64,000 nucleotides of DNA from Chryseobacterium aurantiacum (GCF_003020585.1 NZ_PXUE01000004.1:62001-126000); one strand, 5' to 3'; counted from the stretch's first letter, positions 7,637-16,745 are shown. Notes: a model not told the origin generated them from the letters alone. Translations and numbers: made by a program.

Positions 7637-8641
7637 ATGAAAGCAATTATTTTAAATGAAAAATTTCAGCTTGAAGATGGGATTACAGATCAACCAAAGC
7701 CTAAAAACAATGAAGTCTTAATTCAAATCAAGGCAAGTGGTTTCAATCCTATCGATTATCAAATGTTGGAAAATGAATTGGAACGAAGATTAATCAAGTC
7801 ACCCATATTAGGCAGAGAGCTATCCGGAGTTATTATAGAAAAAGGGGCAAATGTCACTCAATTCAATATTGGAGATGAAGTATTTTGCGGAAGCGGTTCC
7901 ATGGGAAGCAATGGTACTTATGCAGAATACATTTCAGTTCCGGAAGCCATTGTTTCCCTAAAACCCAAAAACATCTCTTTTGAGCAGGCGGCGGCCATAC
8001 CATCCGCTGGGCTTACTTCCCTGCAAATTTTTAAGCGCTTACAATTACAATCGGAGCAAACTATTCTGGTGACCGGAGCAGCCGGAGGAGTTGGATCTTT
8101 TTTAATCAAAATTTTACTCGCCCATTCTATTCAAAATTTCATTGTAACTGTGGGTAGCGAAGAAAACAGGCAGATGCTCCTCAATTTAGGAGTAAAAGAC
8201 AATCAGATTATTAATTATAAACAGGAAAATCTTGTCGAAAATATTTTAAAAGCCAATAATAATCTTCCTTTTGATATTGGAATTGACCTTGTAGGAAATT
8301 ATATGGCCGAAATCACGGCTGAAGTTTTAAAAATTAACGGAACCTATGTAGATGTGACGGCATTAGTAACAAAAGATGCCCATGAAATGCTGTTCAATAA
8401 AGGATGTCTTATTATGAATATCTCTAATTATAGCTACAGCATGATCAAAAAGTATGAGTATTACCAAAACAGTTTGATCGAAATTAAAAGCATGATCGAA
8501 AGCGGAACCATTCTGCCACCACAACACAAAGTAATAGGAAATCTTTCCCTTAAAACTGTTCTTCAGGCACATTCTATACTTAAAAACAACCAGACCCAAG
8601 GTCATAAACTTATCATGAAACACCCATCAACCCATGAATAA
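7637..8641 (+). CDS. Zinc-independent MDR-type alcohol dehydrogenase/quinone oxidoreductase
   Basis: A 334-residue medium-chain dehydrogenase/reductase: GroES-like N-terminal domain (residues 1-120, LGRELSGVIIEKG) and a Rossmann domain with GAAGGVGS (147-154) for NAD(P)H. It lacks the zinc-ligand cysteine pattern of true alcohol dehydrogenases, so a quinone or enone reductase activity is likely. Its stop overlaps the start of the cupin gene by 8 nt. It is probably controlled by the divergent HxlR regulator, which fits a response to reactive quinones or carbonyls. The substrate is unknown. Confidence 0.88.
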   Translation: MKAIILNEKFQLEDGITDQPKPKNNEVLIQIKASGFNPIDYQMLENELERRLIKSPILGRELSGVIIEKGANVTQFNIGDEVFCGSGSMGSNGTYAEYISVPEAIVSLKPKNISFEQAAAIPSAGLTSLQIFKRLQLQSEQTILVTGAAGGVGSFLIKILLAHSIQNFIVTVGSEENRQMLLNLGVKDNQIINYKQENLVENILKANNNLPFDIGIDLVGNYMAEITAEVLKINGTYVDVTALVTKDAHEMLFNKGCLIMNISNYSYSMIKKYEYYQNSLIEIKSMIESGTILPPQHKVIGNLSLKTVLQAHSILKNNQTQGHKLIMKHPSTHE

Positions 8642-9104
8642 AATACCAAGACGCATTGTAACAGGAATTAAAAATGGAAAATCCATCATTGTAGAAGATC
8701 AGCAGGTTAAAAATGCAATAGAACATCTTCCGGGCTTGATTATTTCAGACATCTGGAATACTCAAAAGACACCCGCAAGCCTGGATTTTGAAACTACAAT
8801 TCCCAATACAGGGTTTCCACAAACACCCAAAAACGGCACTTATTTCAGATATGTAGTCATTCCGCCGGATAAAGATTTAGGGGTTGAGTTAAAAAAAGGA
8901 GAACCTCATCCTATGATGCATCAGACTCCAACACTGGATTACATTATTATCCTTTCCGGAGAACTTCATCTGATTATGGAAGAGGGAGAGACCATTCTTA
9001 GACCTGGAGATATTGTCATTCAAAGAGGTACCAACCATGCATGGAGCAACCGCTCTGATAAACCTTGTATTCAACTTGCTGTTTTGATCGATGCAGGTGC
9101 TTAA
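8634..9104 (+). CDS. Cupin domain protein
   Basis: A 156-residue protein with one C-terminal cupin domain (about residues 85-152): HPMMHQTPTLDYIIILSGELHLIMEEGE is the first motif region and LRPGDIVIQRGTNHAWSNRS the second, giving likely metal-ligand histidines and a glutamate. Cupins are small beta barrels that may be dioxygenases, isomerases or binding proteins. The gene overlaps the oxidoreductase gene by 8 nt, so the two are translationally coupled. They probably share a substrate pathway under HxlR control. Function not determined. Confidence 0.85.
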   Translation: MNKIPRRIVTGIKNGKSIIVEDQQVKNAIEHLPGLIISDIWNTQKTPASLDFETTIPNTGFPQTPKNGTYFRYVVIPPDKDLGVELKKGEPHPMMHQTPTLDYIIILSGELHLIMEEGETILRPGDIVIQRGTNHAWSNRSDKPCIQLAVLIDAGA

Positions 9105-9170
9105 GATTATTTGTGGATAAAAAATCTGCATAATCTGCAAGAGAGTTTATCAGTTTGAAAAAACATTTAA

Positions 9171-9371
9171 AAACGAAAGCGCAAAGAATTTAAAATAATA
9201 CACTGCTTTTAAGGCGCAAGAAAATCGAAGATTTTCAGCAAGGATTGAGCTGTTTTTAAATTATTACATTAGTATAATTAGTATAAACAGTATTCAATTT
9301 TATCTTCGATAAAATCTTGCGACTTAAAAATAGCTCCAAAATAAACAATCTTGCGCCTTTGCGTTTTCCAA
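9171..9371 (+). repeat. Palindromic repeat element E (GCGCAAG type)
   Basis: Inverted-repeat element in the convergent gap between the cupin and thioredoxin-like genes. Outer ends are related (AACGAAAGCGCAAAG on the left; complemented right AACGCAAAGGCGCAAG). Inner boxes AAGGCGCAAG and, complemented, AAGTCGCAAG each adjoin a palindrome: GAAAATCgaaGATTTTC (9220-9236) and ATTTTATCttcGATAAAAT (9297-9315). About 60 bp of AT-rich sequence without an ORF lies between. The plan is that of the GxxExxY element at 20.7 kb, with different box sequences. Confidence 0.7.
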
Positions 9372-9382
9372 AAAATAAGAAC

Positions 9383-9844
9383 TTAAAAAGCCGAAATTTC
9401 CAACAACTTCTGCTTCATTTTTTCAGGGGTCATCTGTCCTTCCTGATAATACACCAGATTCTGATGCTTATCTAGAAATACCCACAAAGGATAAACAGGC
9501 TGATTTTTATTCTTAGACAAAGCCAGCGCCAACTCATGAATTCCGGAATTCCCATTCTGTTGATATTCAAACTCCTGATTCTGGAAATAAATTTTCTCCC
9601 TCGTTTTCTCCGCCTCGAAATTGACAAAATAAAAATGATCGTTGATCATATTAACCAGCTCTTTATCTTTACTTAAACGGTAAGACTCAATCTTACAAAC
9701 TGCACACCAGTCCGTATAAAGATGAATAACCATCGGTCTAGGATTTTCTTTCTGCTGAATCTCAATCTCAGAAAAAGTGCCTGTCTTCATCTGAGACAGA
9801 TAAAAACAAGGCACTAACATTAAAAATAAAGCTATTTTTTTCAT
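9383..9844 (-). CDS. Secreted thioredoxin-like protein
   Basis: A 153-residue protein with an N-terminal signal peptide (cleavage expected near YLSQ) and a thioredoxin fold carrying the redox pair WCAVCK (Cys47, Cys50). Family members act in the periplasm as thiol-disulfide reductants or in metallocentre assembly. Its start overlaps the stop of the upstream TonB-dependent receptor gene by 4 nt, so the two are translationally coupled. The receptor has its own CxxC in the plug, making a functional link plausible (inference). A repeat element follows the gene. Confidence 0.85.
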   Translation of the reverse strand: MKKIALFLMLVPCFYLSQMKTGTFSEIEIQQKENPRPMVIHLYTDWCAVCKIESYRLSKDKELVNMINDHFYFVNFEAEKTREKIYFQNQEFEYQQNGNSGIHELALALSKNKNQPVYPLWVFLDKHQNLVYYQEGQMTPEKMKQKLLEISAF

Positions 9845-11910
9845 TTCAGAGTATATTTTACCCCCAAGAACCCTCTGATACGCTGCATAGGTGCATAACC
9901 ATAGGCTGTATCGAAAGTATAATGGTTCGGATTGTTGATAGGATCATCAACATGTTTATCAAATGGGTCAAACGGCCTCATCAGAGGATCTTTAGGAGTA
10001 AAATTGAATAAATTTTTCACCCCACAATACACTTCAAATCCGGATTTGAAACTTTTTGAAACCTGAATATTCGCCAGAGAATAAAATGGTGAATACTCCG
10101 GACGGTAATCATTGGGTAAAACCGGAAGCCTCATCGGACCGTAGAACTGTCCGGTGAAATCTATAGTCAGATTACTCGGAAATTTATAGGTAAGGTTATA
10201 GGTACCACTCCATTTCGGAGCGTGGAGTTGCTGTGTTTTTTGATTTTCATTATCAAATTTTTGATATACATCAAGATAAGTTACTCCTAAATTGACACTT
10301 AATGGAAAAGAAAAGCTGAAATCAACATTTAAGGAAGCCCCCCTTGAAATTCCATATCCCTGAAGATTGTCGTAGATAATTTTATTCGGATCAGAATCAA
10401 AATCACCTACAATTTTATTACTAAAATAAGTATAAAAAGCAGATGCATCAAGGTTTATTAAACGGTTTCCTACGGGTATTTTCCAGATGTAATTTAGGTT
10501 TCCATTGACTGATCTTTCCGGCTGAAGGTCTGATTTTACCACCACTTCACGGGAACCCGTCAATGCTGCATGATCTTCAGTAAATAAATTTACCACTCTA
10601 AACCCTGTTCCGAAATTGAATCGTAAAGTATGGTAGGGATTGGGTGAAAATTTCCATGCTAATCTGGGAGAATGCACTGAGTGATGTACCTTATCATAGT
10701 CATATCGATAACCCAATAACAGGGTATTTTTATCATTGATCTCCCATTGATCCTGAACAAATGCCCCCCATATCGGAGACTTCATCGGCGCATTGGTTAT
10801 TCCATCGGAAGCTAAAGTTCCCGGTGTATTATCATCATAGAAAGTTCTTTTGAAAGTAAGTCCGGCCGTAATATCATGCTTACCAAAGCTTCTATCCCAA
10901 TACGTTTGTACAAAAGCTACTTTCTGAAGAGCATTGAAAGGGTTGGATCCGTAAAAGGAGTTCTGATCATGATAATTGTAGGAAAACTGGGTAACGATAT
11001 GCTCCTTCATAGGCCATTCATACAAACCAAAGACTTCTGCCCTGTTCGTATAAATGCTTTCCCCATATACCTCATCACTTCCACGGAAGGACTTGTTCCA
11101 TTGCATTTCTCCTCCGAAGCGGTCTTCATACAAATATCTCATGGCAAAGCTTGCCTGTCTGTTTTCCTTTCTTTTAAAATTCCACTTGTTGAAAACTGAG
11201 ATTCGGCTTTGTAAAGTGGTATCTGTAAAATTATCCTTATTCTGATCTATTCTTTCCTGAAAGCTGAAATAATTTAAACTTAATAATGAAGCTGCATTCT
11301 TCCCCACATTAAATTTGGTGGAAAGATCCAGATTATTTTCAAACCAGCTCGATGTCATCAGATCAACACTTAATTTAGGAGCCGTCAGTGCATTTTTGGT
11401 GATAATATTAATCACTCCACCCATTGCTTCAGAGCCATAGATAGAAGATGCCGGACCTTTTACTACTTCTATTCTATCCACCAAGCTATTAGGGATTCCG
11501 CTTAGTCCATACACTGTGGAAAGAGAACTTACGATAGGCATTCCGTCAATCAGAATCATGGTATAAGGACCTTCCAAACCATTGATATGAATATCCCCGG
11601 TGTTGCATACGGAACAATTTAGCTGTGGTTTTACTCCATTTACCATGGCAATGGCTTCAAAAATACTTGGAGTAGGATTTTTCTGAAAAAATTTCTGGCT
11701 GTAAATTTCCACGGCAACCGGGCTTTTGGATCTGCTCATGGGTTTTATAGTACCGGTTACCACTACATCCTCAATGTTACTTGTCTTGATCTCTTTCTTG
11801 AAAACTTTCGTCGAATCTGTGTTTTTATGTTGATTTAAACTTAAACTATCCGTCTCCTGTGCAAAACAATAGGAAGATAAAAAAGTAATAGAAAATAATA
11901 TTCGCTTCAT
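9841..11910 (-). CDS. TonB-dependent outer-membrane receptor with CxxC plug
   Basis: A 689-residue receptor. The signal peptide ends SSYCFAQ; the plug domain (about residues 48-165, DVVVTGTIKP to GGVINIITKN) is followed by a 22-strand-type barrel ending in an aromatic-rich strand (IRGFLGVKYTLK). The plug contains LNCSVCNTGDIHI (Cys99, Cys102) next to the GPYTMILIDGMP core. I chose the ATG at 11910; the longer frame needs a TTG at 11940 inside a palindromic operator. The thioredoxin-like gene overlaps the 3' end. The operator resembles metal-regulator sites, so metal or metal-chelate import is the best guess, but the substrate is not known. Confidence 0.88.
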   Translation of the reverse strand: MKRILFSITFLSSYCFAQETDSLSLNQHKNTDSTKVFKKEIKTSNIEDVVVTGTIKPMSRSKSPVAVEIYSQKFFQKNPTPSIFEAIAMVNGVKPQLNCSVCNTGDIHINGLEGPYTMILIDGMPIVSSLSTVYGLSGIPNSLVDRIEVVKGPASSIYGSEAMGGVINIITKNALTAPKLSVDLMTSSWFENNLDLSTKFNVGKNAASLLSLNYFSFQERIDQNKDNFTDTTLQSRISVFNKWNFKRKENRQASFAMRYLYEDRFGGEMQWNKSFRGSDEVYGESIYTNRAEVFGLYEWPMKEHIVTQFSYNYHDQNSFYGSNPFNALQKVAFVQTYWDRSFGKHDITAGLTFKRTFYDDNTPGTLASDGITNAPMKSPIWGAFVQDQWEINDKNTLLLGYRYDYDKVHHSVHSPRLAWKFSPNPYHTLRFNFGTGFRVVNLFTEDHAALTGSREVVVKSDLQPERSVNGNLNYIWKIPVGNRLINLDASAFYTYFSNKIVGDFDSDPNKIIYDNLQGYGISRGASLNVDFSFSFPLSVNLGVTYLDVYQKFDNENQKTQQLHAPKWSGTYNLTYKFPSNLTIDFTGQFYGPMRLPVLPNDYRPEYSPFYSLANIQVSKSFKSGFEVYCGVKNLFNFTPKDPLMRPFDPFDKHVDDPINNPNHYTFDTAYGYAPMQRIRGFLGVKYTLK

Positions 11911-11918
11911 GAAATTAA

Positions 11919-11942
11919 AATTGTTAGACAAATCTAACAATT
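11919..11942. promoter_or_regulatory. Metalloregulator-type operator upstream of the TonB receptor
   Basis: Perfect inverted repeat with arms AATTGTTAGA (11919-11928) and TCTAACAATT (11933-11942) separated by CAAA, immediately upstream of the receptor ATG. It resembles DtxR/MntR- or Fur-type operators in size and symmetry. Which regulator binds cannot be decided by eye. Confidence 0.65.
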
Positions 11943-12002
11943 ATTTTTGAATTACAAAACTCTATGGAAAATATTTGATGAAGTCAATTCATGAAAAATG
12001 AT

Positions 12003-12010
12003 TAAATTTG
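12003..12010 (+). promoter_or_regulatory. Promoter -7 element of hmgA
   Basis: TAAATTTG, a TAnnTTTG match, lies 22 nt before the hmgA start codon. Confidence 0.5.
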
Positions 12011-12032
12011 AGAAACTACATATGAAAGTAAA

Positions 12033-13184
12033 ATGAGATATCATCTAGCGGGAAACATCCCACAAAAAAGGCATACTATCTTTAAGTCTCCAGAGGATAA
12101 ATTTTACTATGAACAGCTTTTCGGAACAGAGGGCTTTCACGGTATTTCTTCTCTGTTATACCATATTCACCGCCCTACACAGATCAAATCAATCGGAGAA
12201 CCGAAAGATGTAACTCCTAAGATTGCGGTGGAAAAAAATGTTGCTCCAAGAATGTTCAAAGGAATGAATGTAACTCCTGAAGATGATTTTATGGACAGCA
12301 GAAAGATCCTTTTGATGAATAACGACCTGAAAATGGGATTGGCAAAGCCAAGAAAATCAATGGATTATTTCTACAAAAATGCGGAATGTGATGAGCTTTT
12401 ATATGTTCATCAGGGAACCGGAATTTTAAAAACGTTTATAGGAGACCTTGGATTTGTAGCCGGTGATTATCTCATTATTCCAAGAGGTACAATTTATCAG
12501 GTAGAACTTAGCTCTGATGATACAGTGTTCTTTGTGCTGGAAAGCCACTCTCCTATCTATACTCCGAAAAGATACAGAAATGAATTCGGGCAGCTTCTGG
12601 AACATTCTCCATTCTGCGAAAGGGACATTATTGCTCCTATTTTTAAAGAACCAATAGATGAAAAGGGAGAATTTTTAATTAAAGTAAAAAAAGAGAACCA
12701 GATCACAGATTTCATCTATGCAACCCATCCATTTGATGTTGTGGGTTGGGACGGATATTTTTATCCTTATAAATTCAATATCAAAAACTTTGAACCTATT
12801 ACCGGAAGAATTCACCAACCACCACCAGTTCACCAGAATTTTGAGGGACACAATTTTGTAGTTTGCTCATTCTGTGCAAGAATGTATGACTATCATCCAT
12901 TGGCTGTTCCTGCTCCTTACAATCACTCTAACATTGATTCTGATGAAGTATTATTCTATACAGAGGGAGACTTCATGAGCCGTAATCACATTGACCTTAT
13001 GGACTTCACTCTTCACCCAGGTGGAATTGTACATGGACCTCATCCTGGTGCCATGGAAAGAAGTATTGGTAAAAAATTCACTGAAGAATATGCTGTAATG
13101 GTGGATCCTTTCCGTCCTTTAAAAATTACGGAAGAAGCCTTAAAAGTAGAAGATCCGTCTTATAAAACTTCATGGTTAGAATAA
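12033..13184 (+). CDS. hmgA: Homogentisate 1,2-dioxygenase
   Basis: A 383-residue cytoplasmic enzyme that opens the ring of homogentisate to maleylacetoacetate, the central step of tyrosine degradation. The N-terminus MRYHLAGNIPQKRHTIF and the C-terminal iron-site region (VPAPYNHSNIDSDE, then HPGGIVHGPHPGAMERS) match the compact bacterial HmgA type. hppD (upstream step) and fahA (downstream step) lie 4.6 and 6.3 kb further on the same strand, separated by CoA-transferase genes. There is no isomerase gene for maleylacetoacetate in the window. Preceded by its own promoter and followed by repeat B and a terminator. Confidence 0.95.
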   Translation: MRYHLAGNIPQKRHTIFKSPEDKFYYEQLFGTEGFHGISSLLYHIHRPTQIKSIGEPKDVTPKIAVEKNVAPRMFKGMNVTPEDDFMDSRKILLMNNDLKMGLAKPRKSMDYFYKNAECDELLYVHQGTGILKTFIGDLGFVAGDYLIIPRGTIYQVELSSDDTVFFVLESHSPIYTPKRYRNEFGQLLEHSPFCERDIIAPIFKEPIDEKGEFLIKVKKENQITDFIYATHPFDVVGWDGYFYPYKFNIKNFEPITGRIHQPPPVHQNFEGHNFVVCSFCARMYDYHPLAVPAPYNHSNIDSDEVLFYTEGDFMSRNHIDLMDFTLHPGGIVHGPHPGAMERSIGKKFTEEYAVMVDPFRPLKITEEALKVEDPSYKTSWLE

Positions 13185-13223
13185 GATATCCTTATAACGA
13201 AATATTCTTAATTGATTAATTTC

Positions 13224-13393
13224 AACCACAAAAGTCACAAAAGATGTAAACACTTAAGTTTCATAAAGTAAATAATGCTTCTCAAAAAAGAGCACTTAAG
13301 TTTTTTGAAAACCAAAGATTTTCTTCTAACGTGTACTTATATTCGGCATTTTCTAAAGTTACTAAAGTGTTTAAAATAAAAACTTCTGTAGTT
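13224..13393 (+). repeat. MITE-like repeat B
   Basis: A degenerate copy of the A/C/D family in the 412-bp gap after hmgA. Left arm AACCACAAAAGTCACAAAAG; outer box AAACACTTAAG; inner box GCACTTAAG; decayed palindrome GAAAACCaaaGATTTTC (13307-13323); right end ACTAAAGTGTTTAAAA and a decayed arm. No ORF. The outermost ends seen in A and C are missing. The rest of the gap holds a terminator and a promoter. Confidence 0.75.
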
Positions 13394-13465
13394 AAAAAAC
13401 AGGATAGAGTTATTTAATACTAATGGGCTTACGCAGTTTGATATAAAACTATTACTGAATACATA

Positions 13466-13504
13466 AAAAAGACACTTTAAATCCTTTATTTAAAGTGTCT
13501 TTTT
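13466..13504. terminator. Bidirectional intrinsic terminator
   Basis: Long stem with arms AAAAAGACACTTTAAAT and its complement around CCTTT, flanked by A-run and T-run. A promoter -7 element starts 2 nt after the T-run. Confidence 0.85.
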
Positions 13505-13506
13505 CG

Positions 13507-13514
13507 TAAATTTG
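13507..13514 (+). promoter_or_regulatory. Promoter -7 element upstream of the CoA-transferase gene
   Basis: TAAATTTG directly follows the terminator T-run (context TTCGTAAATTTG, as at 40807). This leaves a leader of about 75 nt before the ATG at 13597. Confidence 0.5.
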
Positions 13515-13596
13515 TAAGGCATGGTTAACATCTATAATCATCATTATTTTCATAACAAACCCTAAGTAATGGTGGTTAAATAAAAATCAATATTAC

Positions 13597-15108
13597 ATGT
13601 TAGAAAGAATCAGATTAGAAAGTCTACACCAAAAGGTAACAACAGCTGAAAATGCTGTAAAAATGATTAAGGACGGTATGATCATAGGATCTAGCGGCTT
13701 TACAAAGGCAGGTGACAGCAAGGCAATATTGCCGGCACTGGCCGAAAGAGGAAAAACTGAAGACCTTAAGGTCACTTTAATGACCGGCGCATCACTAGGA
13801 CATGGTACCGACGGAAAATTAGCAGAAGCTAATGTATTGAAGAAAAGGATGCCGTTTCAAGTTGACCCAATCTTAAGAAACAAAATCAATAAAGGTGAAA
13901 TTCTCTTCATTGATCAGCATTTAAGTGAAAGTGCTGAGCTTCTTCACACCAAGAATCTTCAAAGTATTGATGTGGCCATTATTGAAGCGGCCTATATTGA
14001 AAGAGATGGAAGCATTGTTCCTACCACTTCTGTAGGAAACTCTGTAACATTTGCAGCTTTGGCTAAAAAAGTCATTATTGAGATCAATACAGAAGTTCCT
14101 GAAGAGGTCTACGGAATTCATGATATTTACCAGGCAGAAGATTATCCTTACAGAAATGTAATTCCCATTGTAGCCCCATGGAACAAAATCGGCAGAAAAA
14201 GTATCCCTGTTGATCCCAATAAAATTGAGGCCATTGTTTTCACCAATCTTAAAGACAGCCCCGCAGATATTGCAGAACCGGATGAAAAAACTACAGCCAT
14301 TGCCCAGCACTTACTTGGTTTCTTCGAGAATGAAGTTCTTTTAGGACGCCTTACAGATCGTTTACTTCCTCTACAGGCAGGTATCGGTAAGGTTGCCAAT
14401 GCTGTTCTTACGGGCTTCAAGGATAGTAATTTTTATGATCTGACGATGTTTTCCGAAGTACTTCAGGACAGCACATTTGACTTGATTGATTCTGGTAAAT
14501 TGAGTTTTGCTTCAGCATCCTCCATTACCGTTTCTAAAGAATGCTATGAAAGAGTTTTAGGAAACCTTCCAAAATATAAAGACAAATTTGTTCTAAGACC
14601 TCAGAATATCTCCAACACTCCCGGACTTATCAGAAGATTAGGAGTTATCGCTATAAATACCGCTATTGAGTTTGATATTTATGGAAATGTAAACTCTACG
14701 CATATCGGAGGAACAAAAATAATGAATGGAATTGGAGGTTCCGGAGACTTTGCCCGAAATGCCTATTTAAGTATTTTCGTAACACAGGCCGCATCAAAAG
14801 GAAATAATATCTCACACGTTCTGCCAATGGTTTCTCATACCGACCACACGGAGCATGATGTAGATATCCTGGTTACTGATGTAGGATTGGCAGACTTAAG
14901 AGGACTCGCCCCTAGAGAAAGAGCACAAAAGATTATTGACAACTGTGTGCATCCTGATTACAGGGAAGAATTGCAGTCTTATTTTGACAGAGCATGTGAA
15001 AGAGGTGGTCACACGCCCCATTTACTGGAAGAAGCCTTCAGTTGGCATTTACGATTCTCAGAAACAGGAAGTATGAAACAGGCAACAGCCATTGAAGTTT
15101 CAAATTAA
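13597..15108 (+). CDS. Acetyl-CoA hydrolase/succinate CoA-transferase family protein
   Basis: A 503-residue member of the acetyl-CoA hydrolase/transferase family (PF02550 and PF13336), close in length and motifs to succinyl-CoA:acetate CoA-transferases (AarC/Cat1 type). Seen: GSSGFTKAGD near the N-terminus, PLQAGIGKVANAVL, MFSEVLQDS with the likely catalytic Glu, and IGGTKIMNGIGGSGDFARNAY. Reaction: transfer of CoA between short carboxylates, or hydrolysis. It lies in the tyrosine-degradation region, whose end products fumarate and acetoacetate need CoA handling, but acetate metabolism is equally possible. A terminator follows. Confidence 0.88.
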   Translation: MLERIRLESLHQKVTTAENAVKMIKDGMIIGSSGFTKAGDSKAILPALAERGKTEDLKVTLMTGASLGHGTDGKLAEANVLKKRMPFQVDPILRNKINKGEILFIDQHLSESAELLHTKNLQSIDVAIIEAAYIERDGSIVPTTSVGNSVTFAALAKKVIIEINTEVPEEVYGIHDIYQAEDYPYRNVIPIVAPWNKIGRKSIPVDPNKIEAIVFTNLKDSPADIAEPDEKTTAIAQHLLGFFENEVLLGRLTDRLLPLQAGIGKVANAVLTGFKDSNFYDLTMFSEVLQDSTFDLIDSGKLSFASASSITVSKECYERVLGNLPKYKDKFVLRPQNISNTPGLIRRLGVIAINTAIEFDIYGNVNSTHIGGTKIMNGIGGSGDFARNAYLSIFVTQAASKGNNISHVLPMVSHTDHTEHDVDILVTDVGLADLRGLAPRERAQKIIDNCVHPDYREELQSYFDRACERGGHTPHLLEEAFSWHLRFSETGSMKQATAIEVSN

Positions 15109-15129
15109 AAAATATCATTACACCTATGA

Positions 15130-15166
15130 AAAGGACCCAATGCAATGCATTGGGTCCTTTCTTTTT
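15130..15166 (+). terminator. Intrinsic terminator
   Basis: Arms AAAGGACCCAATG and CATTGGGTCCTTT with a 5-nt loop and a T-rich tail, just after the CoA-transferase gene. Confidence 0.9.
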
Positions 15167-15333
15167 TGAGACATTTAGCGATTCAGCCAATATGACAAAA
15201 GTCTTCTGATATCTGTGAAATATTTGGAATAAGTAAACATTATAAAGATTATCTTTGATAGAAGATTAGGTATTTTATGAGGCAAAAAGAGATAATATTA
15301 ACCCCTGTTATAAGTATTATTAAAAAATAAAAT

Positions 15334-16608
15334 ATGCAAAATTACATTAGCGCTGAAGAAGCAATATATACGATCAAAAGCGGTAACCGTGTATTTTTTC
15401 ACGGTAGTGCATGTACTCCCAATTTCCTCATTGATGAAGTAGCAAGACAGTCTCACCGACTGGAAAATGTAGAAATGGTATCCATTACCCAACAAGGAAA
15501 GGTTGAAATTGCAAAACCCGAATACAAAGACAAATTCTTTATCAACTCTCTGTTTGTTTCCACTCCGGTACGTGATGCTGCAAACTCAGACAGAGGAGAT
15601 TTTGTACCAGTATTTCTAAGTGAAATTCCAATTTTATTCAGAAAAAACATCCTCCCTCTGGATGTTGCACTGGTAACAGTTTCCCCACCGGACAGACACG
15701 GATTTTGTACCTTGGGAACCTCTGTGGATATCGCAAGAGCAGCCGTTGATACAGCAAAAACGATTGTTGCCCTTGTTAATCCAAGAATGCCGAGAACCCA
15801 CGGAGACGGAATGATCCACATCAACAGAATTCATAAACTGGTTTGGCATGAAGAAGAACTTCCAACCGTAGATTACAGCTCAAAAGTAGGTCCCGAAGAA
15901 ATGCTTGTAGGAAAAAATGTAGCAGATCTTATTGAGGATAAATCTACCCTGCAGATGGGTATCGGAACCATTCCTGATGCTGTCTTAAAATGTTTAAGCA
16001 ATCACAAAGACCTGGGAATTCACACCGAAATGCTGAGTGACGGAGTAATTGATCTTATCCAGAATGATGTCATCAACAATAAATATAAAGGCTATAACGA
16101 TAATAAAACCATTACCAGTTTCTGTTTTGGAACCAGAAAGCTCTATGATTATGTAGATGACAATACCGTTTTTGCATTCAGAGATGTAAGTGAAGTTAAC
16201 TTCCCGATCAACATTATGAAGAACAAAAAATTGGTAGCCATTAACTCAGCCATTGAAATTGATCTTACAGGACAGGTATGTGCAGACTCTATCGGAACTC
16301 TACAGTACAGTGGTATTGGAGGCCAAATGGACTTCATGCGTGGTGCAGCACTGAGTGAAGACGGAAAACCAATCATTGCCATAACGGCAAGAACGAAAAA
16401 GGGAATCTCAAGAATTGTTCCGTTTCTGAAGCAGGGAGCAGGCGTTGTAACCACAAGAGGACATATTCATTATGTAGTTACAGAGTATGGAACTGCCTAT
16501 CTGTATGGAAAAAACCTACGTCAAAGAGCACAGGAACTTATCAGTATTGCGCACCCTGATGACAGAGAAATGCTGGAAAGAGCAGCCTTTGAAAGATTTA
16601 AGCACTGA
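15334..16608 (+). CDS. Acetyl-CoA hydrolase/4-hydroxybutyrate CoA-transferase family protein
   Basis: A 424-residue protein of the shorter branch of the acetyl-CoA hydrolase/transferase family. Motifs: VFFHGSACTPNFL, LQMGIGTIPDAVL, HTEMLSDG with the likely catalytic Glu (as in 4-hydroxybutyrate and butyryl CoA-transferases), and YSGIGGQMDFMRGA. It is a distant paralogue of the 503-residue protein upstream, not a recent duplicate. The two have separate transcription signals. Substrate unknown; acetoacetate, butyrate or 4-hydroxybutyrate are candidates given the catabolic surroundings. Confidence 0.87.
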   Translation: MQNYISAEEAIYTIKSGNRVFFHGSACTPNFLIDEVARQSHRLENVEMVSITQQGKVEIAKPEYKDKFFINSLFVSTPVRDAANSDRGDFVPVFLSEIPILFRKNILPLDVALVTVSPPDRHGFCTLGTSVDIARAAVDTAKTIVALVNPRMPRTHGDGMIHINRIHKLVWHEEELPTVDYSSKVGPEEMLVGKNVADLIEDKSTLQMGIGTIPDAVLKCLSNHKDLGIHTEMLSDGVIDLIQNDVINNKYKGYNDNKTITSFCFGTRKLYDYVDDNTVFAFRDVSEVNFPINIMKNKKLVAINSAIEIDLTGQVCADSIGTLQYSGIGGQMDFMRGAALSEDGKPIIAITARTKKGISRIVPFLKQGAGVVTTRGHIHYVVTEYGTAYLYGKNLRQRAQELISIAHPDDREMLERAAFERFKH

Positions 16609-16745
16609 TAATCAACTGTTAATATTTTAAATATATTTTTTTATTTAAAATTAAAAAGCATATATTTAATTCAATCAAATAATTCTAAAAAAAACCTTAA
16701 CATTTTGGCAGTATTTTTGATAAAACTCTTTCTAAAACAAGGAAT

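Noticed and set aside
11911-11940. N-terminal extension of the TonB receptor from a TTG start
   Set aside because: It overlaps the palindromic operator and adds residues before a good signal peptide starting at the ATG at 11910.
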